Assembly (NCBI GenBank): GCA_900317935.1
Contig: ONIU01000014.1
Span: 1 to 45,154 of the forward strand
Reading direction: 5' to 3'
DNA: 45,154 nt
Source of the DNA: an uncultured bacterium
GTDB taxonomy: Bacteria; Muiribacteriota; Ozemobacteria; Ozemobacterales; Ozemobacteraceae
The position numbers and the translations under genes were made by a program. The notes beneath the pieces were generated by a model that saw only the letters and a program-made list of their open reading frames with translations, did no database searches and was not told the origin of the DNA. This document shows, piece after piece, positions 26,401 to 34,194 of this stretch; position 1 is the first letter of the stretch; every line of letters begins with the position of its first letter.

Positions 26401-27372
26401 TTATGATTTTCTCATTACAAAACTAATAGGAGAATAATTAGCACTATGAGTTCTTGGAATTTTATAAGTAGAAGAATTAGACATAGCCATAACACTATTG
26501 CCTGATTCCATAGCAATACCTATATGAGAGGCTTCTTTACCTGTAGTGTTCCAAAGAATTACGTCACCAGCCTGATAAGGTGGAACACTTACTTTTGTCC
26601 AACCCTTCTTTTCGAGAAGACCAACAGTTTCCCAACAGCTTAAGCTTGCATAAGCCAAACCGCCATAACTCTGTGTTCCGTCAAGAGCGCCAGCAGCAAC
26701 CAAAGCAGTAGTCGCAACTTGAGCACAACCTAAACTTCCTAAGCCACTTTTTCCAGCAGTACTAGGATGATATGGGAAAGAAAGCTTTGTAGAATATTTA
26801 TCTACCAACTGCTGAGCAGCACTAATAATCTTACCTTGTAGACTGTCGCCGCTTACATTGAGTACAACATTAGAAGATGCACCACCACTAGAACCATCCT
26901 GAGATGGTGTTGATCCAGAATATTTCTGATCTTTTGTAGAAAAAATATAATTGGAATGAACGTATCCAGAACCTTTAGAAGTGGTAACTGCATACCAAGC
27001 TCCTTCACTTCCAGTTATAGTAACTTCATCATTATTATAAAGTTTATCTATAATGGTTCCCCAAGGAGATTCTCTGAGATTTAAGTATGTATATACTCCA
27101 ACATATCCCTTACCAGTCAATTGAGAACTATCAGAAGCATTACTACTGCTAGCAGCAGCTTCAGCTTTTTTTTCTTCAACTTTTGTAGTTGATTTTTCTG
27201 ATGCTGATTTATCTCCTTCTACTGTTGTACTTGTATTGGATTCTTCTACCGCCGCATCACCTTCATTAATCTTAGTAGAATTTGCAGTAGAGTATAAATC
27301 ATTACCATAAATTACCGTAGAGGCAGCCACAATACAAAGAAACATCGCTAATAAAAGATTTTTCTTTTTCAC
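26401..27372 (-). CDS. Secreted SH3 plus NlpC/P60-like cysteine peptidase, module copy A
   Basis: The 323-residue protein starts with GTG at 27372, 6 bases after GGAG, and has a signal peptide. A low-complexity Ser/Thr/Lys/Glu linker (30-85) and an SH3 domain (VGVYTYLNLRESPWG to SNYIFST) follow. The papain-like domain has probable nucleophile Cys216 in SLGCAQVATTAL and His283 in EASHIGIAME. VPPYQAGDVILWN and AMSNSS are shared with copy B (20671-21576). It is expected to cut cell-wall peptides outside the inner membrane, perhaps to open a path for a fibre. It is first in the twelve-gene run of two modules. Confidence 0.86.
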   Translation of the reverse strand: MKKKNLLLAMFLCIVAASTVIYGNDLYSTANSTKINEGDAAVEESNTSTTVEGDKSASEKSTTKVEEKKAEAAASSSNASDSSQLTGKGYVGVYTYLNLRESPWGTIIDKLYNNDEVTITGSEGAWYAVTTSKGSGYVHSNYIFSTKDQKYSGSTPSQDGSSGGASSNVVLNVSGDSLQGKIISAAQQLVDKYSTKLSFPYHPSTAGKSGLGSLGCAQVATTALVAAGALDGTQSYGGLAYASLSCWETVGLLEKKGWTKVSVPPYQAGDVILWNTTGKEASHIGIAMESGNSVMAMSNSSTYKIPRTHSANYSPISFVMRKS

Positions 27373-27403
27373 TGTAATCTCCTTTTTTAGAGCTTATATT
27401 TAA

Positions 27404-27436
27404 AATATACCACAAAAAAATATAATTAGTTTAAAA
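27404..27436 (-). promoter_or_regulatory. Conserved box upstream of module copy A
   Basis: On the minus strand TTTAAACTAA, 14 bases, then GGTATATT, ending about 32 bases before the GTG start. The same box precedes copy B with identical spacing. Confidence 0.55.
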
Positions 27437-27515
27437 TTTTTTCATTTATAGTTAACAAAAGTGTACATTTTTACGAGTCTTTCATTAGGATTTGTTTGCC
27501 TCCTTATTTATTCGG

Positions 27516-27547
27516 GCCCAGGGTTTTCACTCTGGGCTTCTTTTTTT
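27516..27547 (+). terminator. Orphan terminator-like hairpin in a divergent promoter region
   Basis: GCCCAGGG and TCTGGGC pair around a short loop and are followed by TTCTTTTTTT. No plus-strand gene ends before it: the module starts leftward and the M42 gene starts at 27660. It could end a small RNA or act as a leader attenuator. Confidence 0.6.
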
Positions 27548-27659
27548 ATCTGGATTATTGAGAGTAAAAAAATAAAAGATTAGTACATAATAAAAGTAAA
27601 AAGTATTTATTCCGATAAAACAAATAAAAAAAAATAATTAGATAGAAAGAGAATTAATT

Positions 27660-28703
27660 ATGGAAAAAACTTCTAAGGATTTTTTGCTTGATTTACTACG
27701 TTCACCTTCGCCTTCTGGAGATGAATCAAGAGCACAGAAAATCTGGCTGGACTATGTAAAAAAATTTGCTGAAGTAAAAACTGATGAAGTTGGAAATGCT
27801 TACGGTATCTTAAACCCGAAAGCAACATTCAAAGTTATGCTTGCTGCACATATCGATGAAATAGCCATGATTGTGACCAAAGTTGACGAAAGAGGTTATG
27901 TCTGGTTTACCAATTCTGGCTGGCTCAATCCCAAAATGTTGCCGGGAATGAAAGTAGATATTTATGGATACAGCGGCAAAACCATCAAAGGCATAATACA
28001 GACTACTGCCGAAAAAGAAGCAAATGCAACTATCGAAAACTGTTTTATAGACTGTGGATATAATGACGATAAAAAGCTGAAAAAACTTGTCAGAATTGGT
28101 GATTATGCTGTTTACGAAAGTGAGCCCCAGATAATCGGAGAAAACAAAATTGTTTCAAAAGCCTTAGACAACAAGACTGGTTCTTATATTATTGCCGAAG
28201 TTCTAAAAAAACTCAGCAAAAAAAAGCTGAATATAGGAGTTTATGCAATTAGCACAACCGGAGAAGAAACCAATTCAAGAGGTGCTTTTACGGCAGCAGC
28301 TAGAATCAAACCCAATATGGCCTTAGCCTGTGACGTAACATTTGATAGTCAGCATCCTGGCGCTAACGATGCAAACGGCCAAGTTACCCTGGGAAAAGGC
28401 GGAGCATTATCTATTGGAAGTCCGATTAACCGCAAAATAGATGAAATTTTTGAAAAGACAGCCAAAAAGAAAAAAATACCATATCAGTTAGAAATAACAG
28501 CGGATCGTACACATACAGACGCCGACAAGATAATGTATTCAGGTGAAGGCGTTCCTGTTGCTTTAGTTTCGTTGCCAGTAAAATATATGCACTCTCCTTC
28601 AGAAATGGCAGATTTAAATGACTTAAATAAAACTGTCGATCTGATTGCAGAAACTCTTGCGTCAATGACAGGGAAAGAAGATTTACGACCAATAAAGCCA
28701 TAA
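27660..28703 (+). CDS. M42-family metallo-aminopeptidase
   Basis: The 347-residue protein matches M42 peptidases (glutamyl/deblocking aminopeptidases, formerly annotated as endoglucanases). These form dodecameric cytoplasmic shells that trim peptides with two metal ions. All expected metal-binding and catalytic residues are visible: His64 and Asp66 in AAHIDE, Asp170 in ALDNKTG, Glu202/Glu203 in TTGEET, Asp225 in ACDVTFD and His311 in KYMHSPSEM. The PDZ-like insertion occupies the usual position between the first His and the ALDN block. AAAGAG precedes the ATG. It is a single-gene unit between a divergent region and a MITE-like element. Confidence 0.95.
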   Translation: MEKTSKDFLLDLLRSPSPSGDESRAQKIWLDYVKKFAEVKTDEVGNAYGILNPKATFKVMLAAHIDEIAMIVTKVDERGYVWFTNSGWLNPKMLPGMKVDIYGYSGKTIKGIIQTTAEKEANATIENCFIDCGYNDDKKLKKLVRIGDYAVYESEPQIIGENKIVSKALDNKTGSYIIAEVLKKLSKKKLNIGVYAISTTGEETNSRGAFTAAARIKPNMALACDVTFDSQHPGANDANGQVTLGKGGALSIGSPINRKIDEIFEKTAKKKKIPYQLEITADRTHTDADKIMYSGEGVPVALVSLPVKYMHSPSEMADLNDLNKTVDLIAETLASMTGKEDLRPIKP

Positions 28704-28850
28704 GTCTTAGTTTTTATTGATTTTGATAGTTGTTGTTTTGTTGTTATGAAAGTGTTACGCTTCGCTGTGGGACACTTCGTTTTGATACGATTGCGTTTCG
28801 CAATCTGTGGTAGTTCAGTGCGTAGAGGAGTGCCATTGCCCCCTTTTGTA
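28704..28850. other. Intergenic palindromes between M42 gene and MITE copy 2
   Basis: There is no gene here. It contains GATTGCGTTTCGCAATC (28789-28805), AGTGT/ACACT arms around 28751-28776 and TGTGGGAC (28766-28773). That octamer's complement, GTCCCACA, occurs with palindromes at 43463. It resembles the small-hairpin patchwork left of the DUF559 gene. Confidence 0.5.
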
Positions 28851-29030
28851 GAGGTTGTCCGAAAACCAGGCATTGACTCCATAATTATATTGTGCTAATT
28901 GTCTACACATTTGTCATAAAACGTATAGCGTATGGGCTTTAGCCCTGAAAGCTATACGTTTATGACAATGTGTAGACAACAAAAAAAGTAATTCTAATTT
29001 TATAGAAGATTTCGAGTTTTTAGACAGCTT
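28851..29030. mobile_element. MITE-like element, copy 2
   Basis: It aligns with 5107-5268 over the left 145 bases with few changes: GA(G)GTTGTCCGAAAACC, CTACACATTTGTCATAAA, GGGCTTTAGCCC in place of GGGCTTCGGCCC, then GCTATACGTTTATGAC. The base change in the inner hairpin keeps the GGGC/GCCC pairing. The right end differs by a short insertion and ends TTTTTAGACAGC. It lies between convergent genes. Confidence 0.75.
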
Positions 29031-29059
29031 CCGTAGGAGAGTTCCGCTAGCCATAACCT

Positions 29060-29857
29060 CTAAATATATTTCTTTATAATTGGCGATATTTCTTCGCAGC
29101 CAGACATCAAAGAAAGGTCTTTTGGTAACAGCACTGTCCTTAGACAATCTTTTATAAGTCTTGGAGAAGCTCCCTGTAAAATCTTCTTGTATACTTGAAC
29201 TTCGTCTTCCACATAAGCACCGCCTACAATATCTACGCCATAATCAAATAAAACTGTGCTTAAGGGCACCGAAGGACCGACAACTATAAAAACAGATCCT
29301 GGCTTCTTAACCTTTAAAAGACCTTCTAAAGTGTCATTCAAAAAAGTTACACCTGTTGCAACAACAACATCACTTTCTGGAATTACATTTACATATTCTT
29401 CTGCAGGCAAATCACCTACATGGGGGCGCTTTTCCAATATCCAGAAATTTTTGGCTTCCTGCTTAAATTTTTCTACATGAGAAAAATGCCCAACCATAGC
29501 AATATTCTTGCCCTTACCAAGCTTAACAGCTATTTCCAAAGCATTTCCAATAAAATATTTGTCTTTTAATTCAACAGCTCCATTTAAAGCAGCAAAACCA
29601 AACGAACGTTCTATTCCCTGAGAAGATTCTGTCCATTCAAGAATTTGAGATAAGCTGAAGTTTTCAATATCTCCAAGATGTGAAACAGGCTGAATCTGAT
29701 TGAAATTAAATACTCTTTCATCGCTTAAAGTCATACAAGCTCCGAGCCTGACACTTTTTATCATTGTCATATGAACACAGGCTGCAGCATGAGAAAGTTT
29801 GCATTCGTAAGCCTTTTCTGGAATGGTATTTTTAATTGATTCTAATATTTTACCCAT
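29060..29857 (-). CDS. DUF4213/DUF364 putative heavy-metal-chelation protein
   Basis: The 265-residue protein matches DUF4213 plus DUF364. The N-terminal part has YECKLSHAAACVHMTMIKS and FAALNGAVE. The Rossmann-like C-terminal part has NIAMVGHFSHVEKF, SDVVVATGVTFLNDTLEGLL and VFIVVGPSVPLSTVLFDYGVD. The family is thought to bind metals and resembles enolase-fold/Rossmann modules, but no reaction is proven. I chose ATG 29857 because GGGAG lies 7 bases before it; the longer frame begins with GTG at 29878. It follows the CheW-like gene on the same strand by 35 bases. Confidence 0.85.
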   Translation of the reverse strand: MGKILESIKNTIPEKAYECKLSHAAACVHMTMIKSVRLGACMTLSDERVFNFNQIQPVSHLGDIENFSLSQILEWTESSQGIERSFGFAALNGAVELKDKYFIGNALEIAVKLGKGKNIAMVGHFSHVEKFKQEAKNFWILEKRPHVGDLPAEEYVNVIPESDVVVATGVTFLNDTLEGLLKVKKPGSVFIVVGPSVPLSTVLFDYGVDIVGGAYVEDEVQVYKKILQGASPRLIKDCLRTVLLPKDLSLMSGCEEISPIIKKYI

Positions 29858-29892
29858 TATTTTGCTCCCTTGTTCCACGTGAAACTATCTGT

Positions 29893-30426
29893 TTAAAAAG
29901 AATCTAAAACCTTGCGGACATCGTCGAATTCAGAAGGTTTGATCCAATCATCAATGAAAAAGACTTGAAAACGACAGTTCGTCCCCTTTTCTTCCATAAT
30001 AACACTCTTGTCATCACTTACTGTCCCGGCTAACGAAGCTGTTTTAGGCAATATAATACCTTCTATTAACCGAAAATCAATCTCATCCACTATCATTCCG
30101 ATAAAGTAATCCTGACTAGCCTTAAAATAAACTACCTTAGTCTTTGAATCTACAATATACTCTTGAGAGAGACCTAGTCTCTTTCTTATATTTAGTATAG
30201 GAATTACTGTTCCACGAACGTTTACCACGCCAGAAATGATTTCAGAATTAGTAGGAATCTCAATCAAAGAAGAATAGGCGGCAACTTCGGCAACATCTAC
30301 AGCAGGAATAACAAAGGCTTTTCCACCCATAGAAAAGCTGAAAAATTTTTCAGTATTACCTTCTAAACTCTTTTTTTCTGGCTCTTTTTGAGCCATTCGT
30401 TGGAATAAAGGAATGATCTGCCCCAT
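29893..30426 (-). CDS. CheW-like domain protein
   Basis: With ATG 30426 (GAGG 5 bases before it) the protein has 177 residues. The CheW domain spans about residues 27-170: FFSFSMGGKAFVIPAVDVAEV, the classic SGVVNVRGTVIPILNIRKRLGL and VVYFKASQDYFIGMIVDEID. CheW couples chemoreceptors to CheA kinase. No other chemotaxis gene lies nearby, so it may serve a remote array or another signalling role. It has a short N-terminal extension before the domain. Its neighbours are the housekeeping pair rph-rdgB. Confidence 0.9.
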   Translation of the reverse strand: MGQIIPLFQRMAQKEPEKKSLEGNTEKFFSFSMGGKAFVIPAVDVAEVAAYSSLIEIPTNSEIISGVVNVRGTVIPILNIRKRLGLSQEYIVDSKTKVVYFKASQDYFIGMIVDEIDFRLIEGIILPKTASLAGTVSDDKSVIMEEKGTNCRFQVFFIDDWIKPSEFDDVRKVLDSF

Positions 30427-30448
30427 TTTGACCTCGTTTATATGGTTT

Positions 30449-30480
30449 CCCCTTTTGAATAATTCATAATTCAAAAAGGG
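30449..30480 (-). terminator. Intercistronic hairpin between rdgB and the CheW-like gene
   Basis: CCCTTTTGAAT and ATTCAAAAAGGG pair almost perfectly around an 8-base loop. No T-run follows on the minus strand, so it could be an mRNA-stability or partial-termination element. Confidence 0.4.
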
Positions 30481-30487
30481 AAAAACA

Positions 30488-31078
30488 TTAGATAAGCTTT
30501 ATGCTCTTAAAATATTCTTTTAGCTTTTCAAGGGCATAAGCTCTATGACTTATTACGTTCTTTTCTGATGCCGGAAGTTCCGCTACAGAACAATTTTTTT
30601 CAGGAAGCATAAAAATAGGGTCATAGCCGAAACCACCATTTCCAAGAGGCTTATAACCTATTTTCCCTTCAAGAATACCGCTGAATTCATGAGTTTTTCC
30701 AGAATCATCAATATAAACTATTACACATCTGAATCTGGCTGTCCTTTTTTCATCAGGAACATCCTTCAATACTTCAAGCATTTTAGCGACATTCCTAGCA
30801 TGATTTGTATCAGGGCCAGAAAACCTGGCAGAATGAATACCGGGTTTTCCACCTAAAGCATCAACTTCTAAACCGGAATCATCGGCAAAAACTGGCTCAT
30901 GAACGATATCATAAAGAGCCTTTGCTTTTATCAAAGCATTTTCAGAATAAGTAGAACCATTTTCATCAACTTCAGGAGGATTCTTTAAATCAAGAAAACT
31001 CTTTACTTTAATTGGCGATAAAATACTGCTTATTTCTTCTACTTTGTGTGAATTCTGCGTAGCTACCCAAATATTCAC
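30488..31078 (-). CDS. rdgB: RdgB/HAM1 non-canonical purine NTP pyrophosphatase
   Basis: This enzyme hydrolyses dITP, XTP and ITP to monophosphates, cleaning the nucleotide pool. The 196 residues are the usual length. Signatures are VATQNSHKVEEI at the N-terminus, VDENGSTYSENALIKAKAL, VFADDSGLEVDALGG, PGIHSARFSG and the C-terminal ISHRAYALEKL. The start overlaps rph by 4 bases; rph-rdgB coupling is common in bacteria. Confidence 0.97.
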   Translation of the reverse strand: MNIWVATQNSHKVEEISSILSPIKVKSFLDLKNPPEVDENGSTYSENALIKAKALYDIVHEPVFADDSGLEVDALGGKPGIHSARFSGPDTNHARNVAKMLEVLKDVPDEKRTARFRCVIVYIDDSGKTHEFSGILEGKIGYKPLGNGGFGYDPIFMLPEKNCSVAELPASEKNVISHRAYALEKLKEYFKSIKLI

Positions 31079-31812
31079 TTTGCTGACTCCAAAGCTTTTC
31101 GCTGAATTTCAAAGAGTTTCTTTATTCCGCCTTCACCAAGACGCAACATTTCTTCTAACTGTGCACGATTATATGTTGCACCATTTTCTGCGGTTCCCTG
31201 AACTTCAACAAATCCGCCATCTTCTGTCATAACAAGATTCAAATCTGTTTCAGCATGTGAATCTTCGATATAATCAAGGTCAAGAATTGTCTGTCCCTTG
31301 TTAACCCCTACACTAACAGCGGCAATACGATGCATTATCGGGTTTTCTGTAAGCTTGCCTTCAGCCATAAGCTTTTTGATGGCTAATTCAAGAGCTACCA
31401 TGGAACCAGTAATAGAAGCAGTTCTAGTTCCACCATCTGCCTGCAAAACATCGCAGTCTACCATCAAAGTTCTAGGACCAAGTTTATTCAAATCTACTGC
31501 AGCACGCATAGAGCGACCGATTAAGCGCATTATTTCATGAGCTCTTCCCTTTACAGTAGCATTGCCATAACCGGCTCTTTCACTTCTTTTAAGACCTGCA
31601 CCTGGCATAAGAGCATATTCTGCTGTCAACCAGCCCATTGTTTCGCTTTTTGCTTTTACATGGTTAGGAACACTTTCTTCAACTTGAACAGTACAAATTA
31701 CCTTGGTATCACCAAAAGTAATAAGAACAGAACCATGAGGATATTTCACATATCCAGTCTGAATGCTTACTTCTCTAAGCTGATCAATAGCGCGTCCATC
31801 ATGTCTAACCAT
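31075..31812 (-). CDS. rph: Ribonuclease PH
   Basis: RNase PH is a phosphate-dependent 3' exonuclease that trims tRNA ends in the cytoplasm. The ATG at 31812 follows GGAGG by 5 bases and gives 245 residues starting VRHDGRAIDQLR, the usual family start; a longer frame to 31872 has no support. Landmarks are GSVLITFGDTKVICT, TAEYALMPGA, RIGRSMRAAVDL-type (LIGRSMRAAVDL), DCDVLQADGGTRTASITGS and the C-terminal EVQGTAENGATY. Confidence 0.97.
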   Translation of the reverse strand: MVRHDGRAIDQLREVSIQTGYVKYPHGSVLITFGDTKVICTVQVEESVPNHVKAKSETMGWLTAEYALMPGAGLKRSERAGYGNATVKGRAHEIMRLIGRSMRAAVDLNKLGPRTLMVDCDVLQADGGTRTASITGSMVALELAIKKLMAEGKLTENPIMHRIAAVSVGVNKGQTILDLDYIEDSHAETDLNLVMTEDGGFVEVQGTAENGATYNRAQLEEMLRLGEGGIKKLFEIQRKALESAK

Positions 31813-31889
31813 AATAGCCTCCAAATATTTGTTTATTCTTTGCAGAATAACATTTTTACAAAATATTGCCAATTTTTTTAGTTTATTTA

Positions 31890-32062
31890 TAATTCATAAC
31901 TCTCTCAAATTCAAAATCCATCTCTGAACTCATCACTCACCACTCACCACCTACCACCAACCACTCATTTCTCAATCCTCATTTCTCAATCCTCATTTCT
32001 CAAATCTCAATTCTCACCCACCACACACCACTCACCACCTACCACCATATTCTCATCTCTCA
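31890..32062 (+). repeat. C-rich microrepeat array
   Basis: This is non-coding DNA made of CACTCACCACCTACCACC-type and CATTTCTCAATCCT-type units. One 14-base unit repeats in tandem around 31967-31998, and ACTCACCACCTACCACC occurs twice. Related arrays lie at about 15255-15295 and 34195-34330, and the opposite-strand form TTAGGAATTAG at 13638-13670 and 44504-44536. The remainder of the 31813-32148 gap holds the promoter of the next gene. Confidence 0.75.
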
Positions 32063-32088
32063 ATTGCTCTGTTACTCTAAAATAATAG

Positions 32089-32117
32089 TTTACAAAAACC
32101 GTTCTTTGCTCTATGCT
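32089..32117 (+). promoter_or_regulatory. Predicted promoter of the DUF120-like/MBL unit
   Basis: TTTACA (32089-32094), a 17-base spacer and TATGCT (32112-32117). An upstream ATG at 32113 falls inside the -10 element, supporting the start at 32149. Confidence 0.6.
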
Positions 32118-32148
32118 TAAATTAAGGAACGAATGTAGGAGCAATATA

Positions 32149-32601
32149 ATGGCCGCATATATAGAAGGAAAAGTACAAAAAGGAATAGGGGAATCATCCA
32201 ATACAGTAAAAGAACAAATGCCATTTTTTAAGAAATGCTTTCCAGAAGTCACTTGTTGCAAAGCAGCTACAATAAATATTCTTCTAGAAAAACCGCTAGT
32301 TGTCCTTTCTCCTGATTTTACAACAGAACCATTGCCTTGGCACCCAGCTTTTAAGATGGTAAAAGGCGGAGAAGTATTTAAATTTTTGAGAATAAAATTA
32401 CAAATAGACGGCTTCGAAGAAGTTAAAGCCTGGATATATAAAGCACAGTTTTCACCTTATCAGGATAATCCTTACTATATTGAAGTTTTAGCTCCTAAAA
32501 TAAACTTTACCGGAACTCCAAAGTGTAAAATTACTGTTTTAGGGAATTGCAACGAAGGTTATGTGGTTATGGGGGAATCTAAAAGAAATTCAGCTTCATA
32601 A
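32149..32601 (+). CDS. Small protein resembling a DUF120-like barrel
   Basis: This is a 150-residue cytoplasmic protein; GTAGGAG lies 7 bases before ATG 32149. No confident family. The layout YIEGKVQKGIGESSNTVKEQ, then CKAATINILLEKPL, then EVKAWIYKAQFSPYQDNPY and YIEVLAPKINF resembles the order of the DUF120 CTP-dependent riboflavin kinase fold. In that fold a GKV-G-GE turn, a TLNI strand and a final EVIAP strand are typical. The catalytic identity is not established, and several family residues are absent. It lies 20 bases before the MBL-fold gene in an operon. Confidence 0.6.
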   Translation: MAAYIEGKVQKGIGESSNTVKEQMPFFKKCFPEVTCCKAATINILLEKPLVVLSPDFTTEPLPWHPAFKMVKGGEVFKFLRIKLQIDGFEEVKAWIYKAQFSPYQDNPYYIEVLAPKINFTGTPKCKITVLGNCNEGYVVMGESKRNSAS

Positions 32602-32621
32602 AGAAGGAGAAAGTTTAAATA

Positions 32622-33503
32622 ATGGATTTAACAAGACTTTCAGACCGAACTTATTATATTGCAGGACCTGTCAATATAGGTATAATAACTCTCGAAAAAA
32701 GTCGCGTTATCCTCATAGATTCTGGAATAGACACCAATTATGCCAAGAAAGTATATGAACTGCTATCAGATTATAGATATAAAATAGCTTATATACTAAA
32801 TACTCACTCCCACGCAGATCATGTTGGCGGAAATAATTTCTTTCAAAAAACCACCGGTTGCAAAATATTCGCTTCACCCCTGGAAGCCCCAATTATAAGA
32901 TACCCGTTGATACAAGCAGCTATTCTATTTTCAGGCGCACCAACACAGGATCTTACCAATAGATTCATTATGGCTCTTCCATCTGAACCGGAAATATTAA
33001 CAGACAAAGAAATAAAGATTGACGATTTATCAATTAAAGTCTTAGATCTTCCTGGTCATTCCATCAACCAAAAAGGCTTCATGGTTGACGGAACAGCCTT
33101 TATAGGTGATGCTCTTTTTTCTGAACAATTCTTTAAAAAACATTTTTTACCCTTCAATTACGACCCATTAGTTCAGATTCAAACATTGGAAAATCTCAAA
33201 AACATTCAGGCACAACGTTTTATTGGCGGACACCTATCCCAGACAAAAGACATTTCAGCTCTAGTTGCAGCAAATTCAACTCATATCAACAATACAATTG
33301 CTTTCATGAGAAGACTATTAAAGGTTCCACAATCCCAGGAAAGAGTTATAAAAAGCTTTTTAAGCCACTACGGTCTCAAGAAAAACGGCTGGCAGTATTA
33401 TTTATTTAGAGCTACTGTTAATGGTTATTTATCAGCTTTACATAAAGAAGGAAGCGTAAAATACAAAGTATTAGACAATTTAGCGGTGTGGTATGCAGCA
33501 TAA
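32622..33503 (+). CDS. MBL-fold metallo-hydrolase
   Basis: The 293-residue protein has the metallo-beta-lactamase fold with its metal ligands: THSHADH at 61-67, His146 in LPGHSINQ, Asp163 in IGDALF and His204 in IGGHLSQ. This is the glyoxalase II/thiolesterase-like general class. A C-terminal helical region (about 215-293) follows the barrel. AAGGAG stands somewhat far (12 bases) from the ATG. Neighbours are the DUF120-like gene and an exported protein whose start overlaps its end by 11 bases. The substrate is unknown. Confidence 0.92.
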   Translation: MDLTRLSDRTYYIAGPVNIGIITLEKSRVILIDSGIDTNYAKKVYELLSDYRYKIAYILNTHSHADHVGGNNFFQKTTGCKIFASPLEAPIIRYPLIQAAILFSGAPTQDLTNRFIMALPSEPEILTDKEIKIDDLSIKVLDLPGHSINQKGFMVDGTAFIGDALFSEQFFKKHFLPFNYDPLVQIQTLENLKNIQAQRFIGGHLSQTKDISALVAANSTHINNTIAFMRRLLKVPQSQERVIKSFLSHYGLKKNGWQYYLFRATVNGYLSALHKEGSVKYKVLDNLAVWYAA

Positions 33504-34191
33504 AAAGCAGTTAGATATCATTTTTATAAGTCTGATATTTTCACAAGTTTTTATGCCTGCTCAATCTCAGACAATATATAGATATGTTTATCCGCACCAG
33601 AACAGGAAAAATGATTCTCAGATAAAACCCTCTCCTTATGCTTCAGGATATTACAATTATAAGCCTATTGAATTCAGTTATGAACCTGTTCCAACAGAAT
33701 CAATGAAAGAAAAAGCCAAAAGGGTATTGGACTCTCTTCCTGTAGCCCAAGAAGAAAGCGAAGAAGAAGACATTGAGAAAATACTAGGCGGAATGAATTT
33801 CGACTCTTTTTCTTTTGGAGAACAAAGCACAATAATAAAAGAACTCGAAGAAGAAGCCAAAACCGCTATAGCAAAACAGGAAACCGAAGCAGAAAAAGCA
33901 CTTTTAGCCAAAAGAAAAACTAACGTAGCCTCATACGCTGCAAGCGTTGAAGCTAAAAAACAAAGAGATAAAGAAGCAGAACTAGCTGCCCAAAATCCTG
34001 AATCCCCGGAACAGCACCCAGAAAACCCTTGGGGTGAATGGGGTGAATGGAGCGAAGAAGAATCTGATGCTTCTGGCAGTGTAGAAATAACCTACGGAAA
34101 AGACGGCAAAATAAAAATAAAAGCTCCCTCATCAAACAATAACCAACCAGCAACCCCAGCCCCTATTGCTTCAGCTACCATAAAGCCTTAA
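33493..34191 (+). CDS. Exported acidic coiled-coil protein
   Basis: The 232-residue protein has a signal peptide-like start (KKQLDIIFISLIFSQVFMPA, cut near QSQ). A Tyr/Pro-rich stretch (30-65) follows, then a long Glu/Lys/Ala-rich helical region (about 70-165), an acidic stretch (GEWGEWSEEESDASG) and a Pro/Ala tail. No family is recognised. It overlaps the MBL gene by 11 bases and so is coupled to it. Low complexity makes the function unreadable; a surface or periplasmic spacer is possible. Confidence 0.7.
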   Translation: MQHKKQLDIIFISLIFSQVFMPAQSQTIYRYVYPHQNRKNDSQIKPSPYASGYYNYKPIEFSYEPVPTESMKEKAKRVLDSLPVAQEESEEEDIEKILGGMNFDSFSFGEQSTIIKELEEEAKTAIAKQETEAEKALLAKRKTNVASYAASVEAKKQRDKEAELAAQNPESPEQHPENPWGEWGEWSEEESDASGSVEITYGKDGKIKIKAPSSNNNQPATPAPIASATIKP

Positions 34192-34194
34192 TCT

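Noticed and set aside
15935..27372. A complete type IV pilus or type II secretion locus
   Set aside because: Only tip-type pseudopilins are present. There is no ATPase, inner-membrane platform, secretin, peptidase or major pilin.
28484..28882. Long minus-strand open frame overlapping the M42 gene
   Set aside because: It is antisense to a well-supported peptidase gene and has no ribosome site or family similarity.
4105..29030. Intact insertion sequence or prophage
   Set aside because: The repeats have no transposase or integrase, and no phage structural gene is present.
28914..29147. Minus-strand open frame across the MITE copy 2
   Set aside because: It reads through the hairpin element and into the DUF364 gene in another frame.
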